Of a stretch of DNA of 64,000 nucleotides, positions 33,716 to 45,000 are shown in pieces. Within the stretch, counting starts at the first letter, position 1; every line of letters begins with the position of its first letter. The DNA lies in the NCBI GenBank assembly GCA_032718475.1, contig JAUCBJ010007366.1:1-64000 (forward strand), in the 5' to 3' direction. The position numbers and the translations under genes were made by a program. The notes below the pieces were generated by a model. The model worked only from the letters and a program-made list of their open reading frames with translations, did no database searches and was not told the DNA's origin. The stretch is from Nemertoderma westbladi. Taxonomy: Eukaryota; Xenacoelomorpha; Nemertodermatida; Nemertodermatidae.

Positions 33716-35104
33716 AAGCAATCAGGCCAAACCATCGGTGTAATTTCAATGAATATTATTATTTAAATTCGTTGTTTAAATATCTAGAAAAGTGTAACAG
33801 TGTAACGCCATCGTAGCCAAAGCGGTTGGCTTGGTCACACAGTAATTAGTTTAATACACATCATCAAACATTTAGTGATCATTAAGGAATGCAGCCTTGG
33901 ATTTGCTAATGGTTCCACGGTACAATTTGATAATGTCATTTGCCAATTACCAGAAGTAATTATTGTTACATTGTGCACCTGTTCCTTTACCAGTTATTGT
34001 ATTTTTGCTGTATCTGTTATCAGTCACTGTTGTAATGGATGAATTTTATTGTTGTGTACGCGTGCTGGTGCTGTGCTGTTCCGTGCAATGGATGGGAGGA
34101 CCGGTTTACTGTTGTCAGTAAACCGCTTTGAGCCCAGTCCAGTTTATTGTAGTTTTCAGTAACATGATACTGTAATATGATGCAATATTTTAATTTTATT
34201 TTACAGTATATTGGATACAGTATTTAAATTGTATTTAATCTCTAAGTTCATACTACTTCTAAGTTTATACTAGTGTTCAAGTTGAATTAATTAATTTTAA
34301 TAATTGATAATAATAAAATAATGGTAAAAAAAATATATTGGATACAGTGCATTGTGCCTGTGTTCTACATACTGTAATTTAGTACACTTACAATTTTTTT
34401 AGATCTGCATTTTTTGGAATGGGGCATCAGATTAAATTTTCACTTTGAAACTTAATTTTTCAATCGTTTAATATATGTATGTAGGCCCTATGTCTACCCA
34501 ATAATACTGCACGAATCGCACCATCATCGAACGCGAGTTATAGTGAGAAGTTGAGTCATTGTATCGCATAACCGTTATACGGCGATATAATCTAGGGATT
34601 AGGATCACGAATCCAATCAACACAGGATAAATTATTAATTAGTAATGTCACAGATGCAAATGGCGTTTACAGAATCCGATAACACGATAGATTAGTCGAG
34701 ATATATGATGCTGAAAAACATTCAAGTTATATTTTTTCTGGCCGTTCGGCTCGGTGTTAAATTTTAAGAGTTAATATCATTTGTACTGTATACTGTACTT
34801 ACAATTACTAATACAGTCATACCAAAGCGTATTTTATTCATAAATTGTAATCAGACAAGGATTATCTCTGTCTTTATACTGTACAGCTTAAGAAAATCTT
34901 GCCCCCAGTCACCGCCCCCAGTTAACTCGATGGCATGACCTTGTATATAGTACGCCTTATAAGTCATAATGGAAATTGATTATCGACAACATCCAGAAAT
35001 TATTAAATATTGAGTCTTTTACCAACAGGCGCATATGTAAATCGGGTCGGATGGGCATGTTATGTTAAGTCGTTTATTAACTTGTCAATTAACATTTCAC
35101 TTAA
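33716..35104. other. Noncoding stretch, likely LINE 3' UTR then intergenic
   Basis: No coding signal. A perfect 10-bp hairpin (34102-34125) lies about 390 bp after the LINE scrap. The remainder is AT-rich without recognised repeats. Confidence 0.4.
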
Positions 35105-36160
35105 TATTTTTATTAACTTGGTGATATCATTATCAGATAATAATTGGAAGGAGCTAAGTGACCCGGTGCAAGTAGTCTTATTATAGTCAAATTCATACTG
35201 CGGTGGTACAGGATCAGGACACAGTTCATCGAGTTCGTCCCTAATAATATAAACTTTGGAACTATAAAAAATCAGCGAATTGATTGGCTAATTGGAAAGA
35301 TGAGCTGGGGTTTGGAAACTTCATGCGATTTTTCAGTTTGGTTAGGGATTTTATTAGTGTAAAGAGTTTCTTTTGATCACCACCACAGTCGATAACTTTT
35401 CCTCGATAAAGTTTCTCGGGATTTGGTTAAGTTTTGGGAATAAATGTTACGAACTTTCTTAAAAGCAACTTTATCCGTAAGTAGACCATTTGATATCCAC
35501 TTTCTTTCAGCGCAGCGCCGTTGTTTGTTTAACTCTCAATTATGAGTATTGACCCATTTAAGGTCTGCGTGGGGTTTTTACGATGCGGGATTTAACAGGG
35601 GCATGTTTGTCCATTAAAGTAGTCAAGGTACGATTGTATTCCACGGCTTGAGATTCGAGGTCGAGGTTATTAAAACATGGAGTGCACAATATACAGTAAT
35701 AACTTGTTAAATACAGATACTTTTAAGTAATGACTAATGTCAAGTTCAAATCGGTTACGTTAAAGTTTTTCAAACATCGGAAATGTATGACCTTTTCAGC
35801 TGCTGCAGGCTTCACAACATTCACAGAGCAGTCTACAAAAGCATGGTCGGATATATATGGTGATGGTAAAGGAATGTGCATATCAATCTCGTTACAGTTT
35901 CTAGTAATTATCAAATCCAAGGTGCAACCTGCTTCATGTGTGGGTTCAGTAACGTGTTGAATCAACCCTAAACTTTCAATTATATCAAGGAAACGTGTAC
36001 CGTAATGATCATTCTTGTCATTAACATGAATATTGAATATTGAAGTCTCCTGAAATGATTAGACGTTCTGAACATGACAATATCGGTTCAATAAATTTAG
36101 GGAACTCACTCATGAAGCTACTGCATTTCAGTAATTCAGTACGGTAATTTATAAAATGAC
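35105..36160 (-). pseudogene. CR1/L2-like LINE endonuclease and linker, antisense
   Basis: Read on the minus strand from about 36070: RLIISGDFNI, then (35965 downwards) IQHVTEPTHEAGCTLDLIIT and PYISDHAFVDCSV, then DKHAPVKSRIVKTP and a linker with LKSLTKLKN-type residues. GDFN, the HxxGxTLDLI block and SDH are conserved endonuclease motifs of CR1/L2 elements, followed by the HAP(x)K..R linker before the polymerase. Frameshifts and stops are present. The polymerase itself is absent. Confidence 0.75.
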
Positions 36161-36243
36161 ATTCTGAATGATAAATTATCCCACAATTGAAAACTAACAA
36201 GATACATTACTTGCAAAAATTACGAATTCAGTCATACCAAAGC

Positions 36244-36355
36244 ATATTCATCAATTGCGGTCCGACGAATCTGTACAAAAAAATACAAAATAGTACAAAA
36301 GAGTACAAAGGAGTACAATAAAGTGCAAAAATAGTATAAAAGAGTGCAAAAATAG
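36244..36355. repeat. Left part of an inverted-repeat element split by the BEL/Pao insertion
   Basis: CCGACGAATCTGTACAAAAA followed by reiterated AGTACAAAAG-type words (10-11 bp) is the reverse complement of 55075-55190. The retrotransposon inserted at AATAG within this array. Confidence 0.7.
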
Positions 36356-37618
36356 TGTAAAAGCTTCTGTGGGATATAACTGGCCCTTTTGCTTCGCAAT
36401 CCAGTTTCCCCCCTAGGCGCTGGAATACTCTAAAAGGCTCTATAACTATATATATATTCCCCTCGCCCGCAAGGTACCGTTATAGGTGTTTTAACGGACA
36501 TAAAAGTCATTCTGCTATATACGTGTTTTGGCGGACATGGTAAGGCAAAAAACCTGCAATGCACCAAATACCTTTCACAGCTTAGCCGTGATGATTCATA
36601 TTACGACATCTAACAGCTGGTTGCTGACATGGAAACAGCCATTGGCCACATGGTTCTTTGTTTAGCTTAAGCCAATCAGAGCGATTTTTTCTGTCGATGT
36701 GGAGCTTTTCGGCCGATCATACTAGGAGTGTTCAGTCTTACTGTTTTTTGTGATACTTTGTGTTGTTGCTTTCTAGGCCAGGAACACCGGCTCTAGAGTC
36801 AATTCGTTTCATACTTTAGAAGAAACATTAGTAGGCTTAAATTATAGAGCGTATAACTGTTATCACATCTCACATCATATATCAATTTATATCAACTTGT
36901 TTCTATTCTTGCATTATCGGTTCAACATACATTATTATACTGCTATTTACTGTTGTGTTTTGGTTGAATATTATTTGGAGAACATATATAAAGAACCCAA
37001 ATTTCCCAATTTTCTTGATACACTACAGGTTAGAGAGGCGGGTTATATATAGCGATTGCGACTTATATTGTTGTGGTTTGTAGTGAATTTAATGCTATTT
37101 GGTAAGCCCTACATGAGTCAATTGCTGTTCGCTTTATATATGATAAAATTCATTGACGGTCGGCAAATTAGTGAGCAGTATTGTGTGTTACCGGTAGTGT
37201 GCCTGATAGTGATTGATAACTAAGCATTTCCTAAAGAATGCGCCTCATACGTGAATCATAAGCCTTACCGACTTACCGTTGTGATTAGTATAAGTCATAT
37301 CTCTGTTTACTTAGATAGAGCGCCACATCCTAAAGGAACTGTTAATATTTCCCGAAAGTGAATAATATTAGTCAGAAATTATTTATTAACGATCAATCGA
37401 ATAATACAGTAAGCTTACACTGCAATAATAATCTAAGCCCTCAGAATCCAGTCTCCCGGGTATATCCAGCGGGTGAATGGACGCGCACTAGGCTGGCTTC
37501 TGCTAATGTTGTGTTTATTGGTATTAAATATTTGTCATCTTCTAAAGTCTATTTATAAACCAAAAGACATATAAATTTTGGCAGGTTAAACTGCTAAAGG
37601 TCTTCAAAAGCGCGTACA
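36356..37618 (+). repeat. 5' LTR of BEL/Pao element
   Basis: 1263 bp, TG..CA ends. Contains TATATAAAG at 36985-36993 and a second TTTATATATG box near 37134. It carries an extra CTCACAT near 36870 relative to the 3' LTR. Confidence 0.93.
36985..36993 (+). promoter_or_regulatory. Candidate TATA box in the 5' LTR
   Basis: TATATAAAG inside the LTR, with an identical copy at 53697-53705. The position, about 630 bp into the LTR, would leave R-U5 downstream. Transcription start not determinable. Confidence 0.4.
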
Positions 37619-37684
37619 ATAACAGTTATTGACTTTATTGCAGTAAGCAGTAAAGTTGAAAGTACCGGTCGACCGGTAAACCTG

Positions 37685-37810
37685 AACCGGTACTTCTGTA
37701 GGTCAGTAGGCCCAACTGCCAGAACCGGTACTGCTGTAGGTCCGTAGGTCCAACTGCCAGAACCGGTACTTCTGTAGGTCCGTAGGCCCATCTGTCCTAA
37801 CCGGTACTTC
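37685..37810 (+). repeat. 38-bp tandem repeat in the BEL/Pao leader
   Basis: AACCGGTACTTCTGTAGGTC starts at 37685, 37723, 37761 and 37799 (period 38), with a few substitutions per copy. Confidence 0.85.
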
Positions 37811-37984
37811 CAGTATAAGTACATTAGTATTATTCGATTTTGATTATTGTATACCGGTAGGTCTCGATATTAAATCGGGGACGCCTGGTTTTTATTGAGA
37901 TTTTACTTAGGTCTATTTCTGTCAGTTTTATTTCCTAGTAAGTTAATATTGAGCTGAAGACGTGTAAGTCTGCTCAGATTGTTC

Positions 37985-38575
37985 AGATAATTGTAGGCCT
38001 GACTGTTGTCGGATTGTTGTTGAGTTTGGAGAGATTGCGGCGTGTGTAGAGTTTGTCCGATAGAGTGCCAGTTAGTAAGTTGGGGCAGCCATAGCTGTAA
38101 GGTCAATCCCCTCTTAAAGAATAAGTCGTACTACCGTGTTAGAACGCATACTAACTAACCATTTTGGAATCTGCACATACTGTAGTTTATTTAGGCTTGA
38201 CAGTATTCTGCCAGCGTTTTGGCCTGTGTTTGTTTGTGTGGTCTGTTCAGGTACCGTAATAGTTATTACTCAGATATTTTGTAGGCTGGATTGTTGTCTA
38301 GCTATTATTAGGTCTGAAGAGATTGCTGCGTGTGTAGAGTTTGTCTGATAAAGTGCCAGTTAGTAAGTTGGGGCAGCCATAGCTGTAAGGTCAATCCCCT
38401 CTTAAAGAATAAGTCGTACTACCGTGTTAGAACGCATACTAACTAACCATTTCGGAATCTACACATACTGTAGTTTATTTAGGCTTGGTGGTAGTCTGCC
38501 AGCGTTTGGTTTGTATTTTGTTTGAGTATTCTGTACGGGTAGCGTAATATTTATTATTCAGAGTTTATGCGATTA
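37985..38575 (+). repeat. 298-bp tandem duplication in the BEL/Pao leader
   Basis: Two copies, about 37985-38280 and 38281-38575. The core GTGTAGAGTTTGTC..GATA..AAGTTGGGGCAGCCATAGCTG and on to GGAATCT.CACATACTGTAG is nearly identical; the edges have diverged. Confidence 0.8.
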
Positions 38576-39853
38576 TTCGCAACATTCATGTCCCCAAGTT
38601 TATTCCTACAGTAATTGTGTTTGTTATACATACCGTTATAGTTAAATTAACCCCGGTACTACACGGGCTGCTTGGCGTAGGACAAGACTGGTGATTTTGT
38701 GCACCGGTCACTCCAGCAGATGCCGTGGTTCTTTTAACTGTTCAAGTATATTTAACTACTGATTATTTGTTGTACCAGTACTTGTACCTAATTTAGGGTT
38801 TAGTGTACAGTGCTTTCCGAGGTAATTAGTGTATAGGCAGTATATTTGTGTTGTAAAGTGGTTAATAGGCACGCTGGATCTGGTAGTCCGCGGTAATTAA
38901 CTTCTAGGTAGGAACACTCCGTGATCCATAACGTAGTACCTATAGCGATACGGTTATAGGTCGTCAGGCGGTGGTATTTTCCTATCTGGACAGTGCAATA
39001 TATTTACTACTACTTATTATTTCAAATACCGTAGTACCCTGTCCGTTGTAATAACCAGAAATCTAACCCTTTGTTAGACTGGTTTGTAGACTTCCTGTAA
39101 AATTACCCTAAAAATTCGTACGTAATATTTTTGTTGTGTTTAATTAGAGATTTAATCTCACCCGTATCGTAAGTAATTTGTAGTATTAAGTAACTTAGGT
39201 AAATTAGAATTATCAGTTTTTAGTGTCCAATAGGTAGCACTTCACTGAGAGCGAACAGCTTCTGTGTAGTGACTCCCACAGAAATAATAACATTTATTTC
39301 AAATATTGACAAAACCCCTTTTAAACGGGTATATATCTATTATAAATCAACTCAAACGATTTATAAATAGTAGGCCTGCCATACAACAACTAGGCCTCAA
39401 AATCAGTTGGACTACTGCTTAAATAACGGTAACAAAGTAAGTTAAAGTAAACAAGTAACCCTAAAATATTCAGAAATTCAATTATTCTAAAATAATTGAC
39501 ATACCGGTATTTACCATAGGCTTATTATATTTATTTCTATAAATTTGAGCTGAAATCATACCGGTACTCTGTAATTAATTCTAGTCCATAATTATACTTA
39601 TATATACTATCAGTGTAAGCTGTATACCGGTATTCACGATAGGCCTATTATATATTTATATATATTTGTGCTAAAATTATATACCGGTACTCTGTGACAA
39701 ACCTAGTTTACAATACTTATATATACTATAAGTGTATACCGGTATTCTAATATACTGTAATAAATTAACGATACTAGGCCAACGGTCATACTGAATTACT
39801 AGACTTGCTTTAACTGTAACTATAGCAGTAAGCATTCAACTGTATAGTTAAAC

Positions 39854-41953
39854 ATGTCTGACACTCAGCCATACCTGTCAGACAGTCTAATCGATACAAC
39901 CATCTGTGACACAGATAGGAGTGTGGAGCGATTAAGAAAGGAGTTCAGCTCACCTCCTACTGAAAGAAAGGTCATCCCTCCAGTAGAAGTATCAGACCCT
40001 AAGCTAATCCAACACCGTAGGTCTATCATCGGCACTCAGGCCCAAGTCAAACGGAACCAGGAAGCAGCTGTCCCACAGCAGCAACAGCCTAGTCAAGAAA
40101 CTTGTTCCCAGCAATCCGATAGCTCCAGTAATTCGGATACTGTCGAGCTGACCCCCGAACGCGGATTGCAGATGGCGGCTAAAGCCTACTCGGACCCCCT
40201 TCTCACCCTTCCTGCCGCAGTGCTAACTACTATATTGATTGCGGTGGAGGAACATCAAGCCAATTGGGCGAGAAATAAGCGAGCGACCCAAGATAATTAT
40301 GCGGGATACGCCAGGGAAGAATTGATGTCTATTGTCGAGTCACAATGGAACTTTCCCGGACCCGGACTCCCGTTAGATCTGTCCGAGGCTACTTGGGAAG
40401 ATATACACAGGATGGGAGTGGCTAAAGATACGATGGATCCAGCTGTTTGGAAGAGGTCGGCAGCTGGATATGTGCAGGGATTCTTCGGCTCCTTAGAGCG
40501 ATTAGAAGAACAACTGTTTCGACAACCCCAAGGACCTCAAGAGCAGGAAGAACTGCTATATCAAGTACGCGAAAGAACCCTACGCATTAGACTAATCCTA
40601 TCAGCCTTTGAGGAAACTTCCAAAAGAAGACAGGACACGTCGCTGCAGGTTGCTGTCAAAACTTGGTTCCAGCGGGTAGGTCTCAAAGTACAAGAAACAG
40701 ACCAGTGGAAATCCCAGTTGTCTGAGAGACTAACCTATGACGAACCAACCGATGTCACCCTTCCTCAAGTGGAAGGCGAAGAGACCGCAGAGAGACCACG
40801 AACGAGAGACGCCATCGACATTTATCTGTCCGACTATCAGCGATTCCTAGGAGACGAAGAGTTGAGGAGACGGCTGTCTGGACTTTCCCCTAATAGTGAA
40901 GGAACCCAGCGTGTGTTAGACTCAATCGATGCTGAAATGTTAGCGGCTAACCAAGCTGAGTTTGATGAAAAACCTCGCCTCACTAGAGTCCAAGAAGAAC
41001 TAGTAAAGAAAAAACGGATAGAGGACCGAAAGGCAGCTGCAGTAACAGCGGCAATGGCCGAAGTGGAAGCGGAAAGAAAAGCAGCGGCGGCAGAAGCAGA
41101 AGTAGAAAGAAAAGCAGCAGAAGCAGAAAGAAAGGCAGCAAAGGCAGTGGCAGAAGCAGAACGGAGAGCCTCTGAGGAGACTACCCAACTGGAGTTGGAA
41201 AATCTGCAAGAGACGCAAGACAACATAAATAAACAGTTAACTGCTAGTCGAATGCAGATGATGAGACGATCTACTCCAAAACGCCAGGGATACACATCAT
41301 CAGAGGAAAGCGAAACCACCGATCCTGAAGGCGGCGGAAATAGATCTCGTCTAAGCAGGCGTAGAAAAACATCTCACCGCCACAAATTGCCTGATTTGCC
41401 CCCGGCGGTTAGAAGACAATTAACTAGCACAGACTTAGGTAGTACAGAACCCACAGAACAAATTATTCAGGTCAAAAGACTCCCTACAATAGTCCCTACA
41501 ATAGTTCCCAAAGCCACTTCTGTGCTAGAGACCCCTGTACTTCCAGAGCTTAACTCTAAATTCCCTTTACACAGTACTACACTGCCTGTGCCCGGTAGAA
41601 CAGTCCATGAGAATATCCCTGTCCTGGAAGCTGAGAGAGAAATCAAAGATTTGTCTCCCGTCGTCCCACGTCAGCCCGCTACAATGTTGGCGACTCCCGC
41701 TTCGGCGGTCGAGTGGGTAGAAGAGGGACGGCGGGGGATGAATCTCCTGCTCGGACAGATGCAGGAGACTGTCTACCAACTTAAGGGAACAGTAAGGGAA
41801 GGTAGGGCCGAATTGCAAGAAGTGCAGCAAAGTATCGCGCTAGAACGCGACAAATTAGTCAATATCCAAAAGGGAATACCAATACCCCCTGTAAAATTGT
41901 GTCAACCTGTTAGGTCTGAAGTATTACATGCGCAAGGAACATGCGCAAGGTAG
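39854..41953 (+). CDS. BEL/Pao ORF1: unknown coiled-coil protein, 699 aa
   Basis: I recognise no family. The first 100 residues are polar and Ser/Gln-rich. Residues about 97-300 look like a compact helical domain (LPAAVLTTILIAVEEHQANW, WFQRVGLKVQETD). Residues about 379-465 are an Ala/Glu/Lys/Arg coiled coil (AEAEVERKAAEAERKAA), followed by a basic Ser/Thr linker and another coiled coil near 620-670. No cysteine cluster, signal peptide or membrane segment. It ends 119 nt before ORF2 and in a different frame. Gag proteins of BEL elements often have a coiled coil before the DUF1759-type region, so this may be a split-off structural protein, but that is inference. Codon use looks like that of ORF2. 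Confidence 0.8.
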   Translation: MSDTQPYLSDSLIDTTICDTDRSVERLRKEFSSPPTERKVIPPVEVSDPKLIQHRRSIIGTQAQVKRNQEAAVPQQQQPSQETCSQQSDSSSNSDTVELTPERGLQMAAKAYSDPLLTLPAAVLTTILIAVEEHQANWARNKRATQDNYAGYAREELMSIVESQWNFPGPGLPLDLSEATWEDIHRMGVAKDTMDPAVWKRSAAGYVQGFFGSLERLEEQLFRQPQGPQEQEELLYQVRERTLRIRLILSAFEETSKRRQDTSLQVAVKTWFQRVGLKVQETDQWKSQLSERLTYDEPTDVTLPQVEGEETAERPRTRDAIDIYLSDYQRFLGDEELRRRLSGLSPNSEGTQRVLDSIDAEMLAANQAEFDEKPRLTRVQEELVKKKRIEDRKAAAVTAAMAEVEAERKAAAAEAEVERKAAEAERKAAKAVAEAERRASEETTQLELENLQETQDNINKQLTASRMQMMRRSTPKRQGYTSSEESETTDPEGGGNRSRLSRRRKTSHRHKLPDLPPAVRRQLTSTDLGSTEPTEQIIQVKRLPTIVPTIVPKATSVLETPVLPELNSKFPLHSTTLPVPGRTVHENIPVLEAEREIKDLSPVVPRQPATMLATPASAVEWVEEGRRGMNLLLGQMQETVYQLKGTVREGRAELQEVQQSIALERDKLVNIQKGIPIPPVKLCQPVRSEVLHAQGTCAR

Positions 41954-42072
41954 AAACTCCTATAGCAAACCCTATTAAGGGTGATTAAAGACCTGTTATT
42001 AATGATATCCCTTATAGACCTGACAATGATCCGAGAAATTTATATACCGATAATTCGATATTAAATAACACG

Positions 42073-45000
42073 ATGGCCCAAGAAAGCTTTACGCGTCAGA
42101 TGGCTAGAACAGAAGCCCGCCAAGCGGTCAAAGTGGGAGAGATCGTTAAATTCAATGGAGATGAGATGAAATGGCTACCTTTCAATGAATATTACAAAGA
42201 TAGCATACAAAACTCTGTACTATCTAACGGAGAGAAACTTAGGTTCCTCATCAAATGCTTGGAAGGACCTCCCAGGTTAATGGCGTTAAAGTTTATTGGA
42301 CATCCAGAAGGATTAAGACAAGTATGGGATACATTAAACATCAGGTATGGTAACAAAGATAACATAGCTAAGTATTTGTATGCAAAATTAGTAGCCCCCC
42401 GACACTTCCTTAGTAGCGGGATTATAGAGTTTTCCGATGAGATTCAAGAGATCTGTAGACAATTGGACTGGTTAGGTAAGTCGCATGAATATCAGAGTTC
42501 CATGGTTATTGGAGCCGTAGTCTCTACTTTACCAAAGGGTGGAGTATGTACACGCTGGGACAAGAAAGTGTTGTACATGAATGAACAACAACGACGAAGT
42601 CCTACCATGGCTGATCTCATGTCCTTCTTAGATGGTGAAGTAAAACTACAACTCATCAAGCAGTCCAGAGAGAAAACATCGGAAAATAAGGTAAGTGAGA
42701 AACCCGCTTCTAGGAGAAGAGTAACACCGGTGTGTTACACTGACGACGGCGAAAGCCAAGCCTCTCAAGAAGAGGACAGCGGGAAAGACACAGATCGATC
42801 TTACAATGTTGACAAAACCTCAAAAGACGTAAGTAAATACAAGGCTCGAAACAACGATAGGAGAGAACAGGCTGCCAAGACCCCTCCTCAGTCTCCTAAC
42901 AGAATACACCGAAGAAAACCCGAAGAAAAAACGAGAGTGCATCAAGTTACCCAAGGTAAAGTGAGTAACATAAAACCTAACTGTGCGCTGTGCGACGGGA
43001 CCCACCGTTTGAGTGCGTGTGCTGAATTTCTAAAGAAATCCCTTGTAGACAGACGTGCAGTCGTATGGGATAAGCGGTTATGCTATAATTGCCTCAGACC
43101 AGGACACCAACGGCGAACCTGTTACTCCGACATAAAGTGTGCAAAGTGTGGCGCGAAACATCACATCTTGTTACACAGTGAGTTCGAACGAAACAAACTG
43201 AGTCAGGTAAGTGAGCCCGAACTACATGTCCAATTCAGTGATGTAAATGACACTGATCAAGAATCTGAGATGGAAGGATTCTATACTGACAAATTCTCCG
43301 ACGCCAACGAATCCTGTTATCTAATCAATACCGCAGTGTATCGAGCACTTACTTATGAAAAGGACACCAACGATGAGTTTCCCCCAACTACTTTTGCCAA
43401 ACAACCATCTTGGAAAGCTCCAACTTCCAACGTAGGAATCAGAGAATTTCCTGTAGTGCAGGTAAGAGTTCACGGTCTTAACAAAAGTTACATAGTGAAC
43501 GCCCTCCTTGACTCCGGCAGCACAGGAACATTCATTGATCAAGAACTAGCCGAAGATATCTTTGCTGGACAACCCAAGTTCCGGACTAAATTGAATATGT
43601 CAGGAATTATGCAGGTTTGGAAATCTACCCTAACGGCAGATTACTATGTAGGTGTGTTGTCCACCCCCCAGGATAAGTTAGGAGCACAAGGTATAAGGTC
43701 GGTAAAAATGGTGGCTATAAGGAACTTCGCTACTACTCAAGCAGACCTTTATAATTGGGACGAGGATGAGAGCATCCAACATCTTAAGATACCTCGATTC
43801 CAGATAGATTATCCTGGAGTGCAAATACTCATCGGCCAAAACGCGCATGAAGCGCTCGAAACATTGGAGAAATGGCCTGCTCAACCACAACCACTGCAAA
43901 CCTATGCGGTAAGAACTAGAGTAGGTTGGTACTTTACTGGCCCTTCCCGCAGGACTCTCGCAGAGAGAATGCCACAAGAACAAACATACCAAGTAAACGA
44001 TTGGGAAGTGGAGAGCAGTGAGGTGGACGAACTAACTGAGGGAACACCATACTCCTCAGATAATGACGACATCTACCAACTCTTCGAGGAAGAGAACACA
44101 ATCGACCTACTTACAGAAAACCAAACTTGGAAAAATCAGGTGAACCTATGTCAACTGATTCGCCCATCGGAACCCATCGCTTACAATGACGAACTAAACG
44201 ATGAGATAGAGCGCTACAACGCTAGAACTCGGGACGAACTAGCTGTACGATTCTTTACTCAGGAACTGGTAGAGCCCAATTCATATGATAAGGCTCTATC
44301 GATAGAAGAAGAAAGAGCCAAGCAAATCCAGGAAACAACTACACGTTTTTTAAAAGACCAAGGTAGATATGAAATCGGCCTACCATTTCGAAAACGAGAA
44401 CCTAGATTTATAAATAACAGACCTTTGGCAGAGAAAAGAATCGCTCAATTACATCGACGACTTACAGCTAATGCTTCAGCGAAAGAAATGTACCAAACTC
44501 AGCTGAAGAAATTTATAACAAAGGGATACGCGGAGCGAGTACCGGAAGGAACACCAGTGACTGAGAGAACGTATTACTTAACACATCATTACGTTCCCAA
44601 ACCCGGTAAACCACACGAAGTACGAGTCGTATTCGATGGCTCCGCCCTATATATGGGCCAATCCCTCAATTCCGAGTTGTTACCAGGACCCAACTTACTC
44701 CAATCTTTGTTGGGAATACTTTTAAGATTAAGACAATATTCCATCGCGTTCGCCTCAGATATAGAAGGAATGTTCTTACAAGTCAAGGCGCTGGATAGAG
44801 ATAGAGACAGCCTGAGATTTCTGTGGTGGCCTGAAGGAGACCTCAATCAGAAACCGGTAGAATACTGGATGACCATCCAGGCTTTTGGAATCATATCAAG
44901 CCCTTCCAACGCCTGCTCCGTGGTGCGAACCACTGCGAATGACAACCGAGACTCCTTCTCAAAAGAAGTGATAGACAACATAAAACGCAATATATACATG

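Larger units (their letters stand above)
37619..39853 (+). other. Long untranslated leader of the BEL/Pao element
   Basis: 2.2 kb without a plausible ORF. It contains a 38-bp tandem repeat, a 298-bp tandem duplication and many ACCGGTA words. Unusually long for a BEL/Pao leader; it could hold packaging or dimerisation signals, but none is recognisable. Confidence 0.6.

Noticed and set aside
35730-35960. Plus-strand ORF
   Set aside because: Antisense shadow of the LINE endonuclease fragment on the minus strand.
37358-37558. 66-codon ORF, identical at 54070-54270
   Set aside because: Lies in the LTRs; its duplication reflects LTR identity, not a gene.
40837-41319. Antisense ORFs within the BEL/Pao coding regions (several)
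   Set aside because: Shadows of the sense ORFs; Ser/Ala- and Cys/Phe-rich translations mirror the coiled-coil codons.
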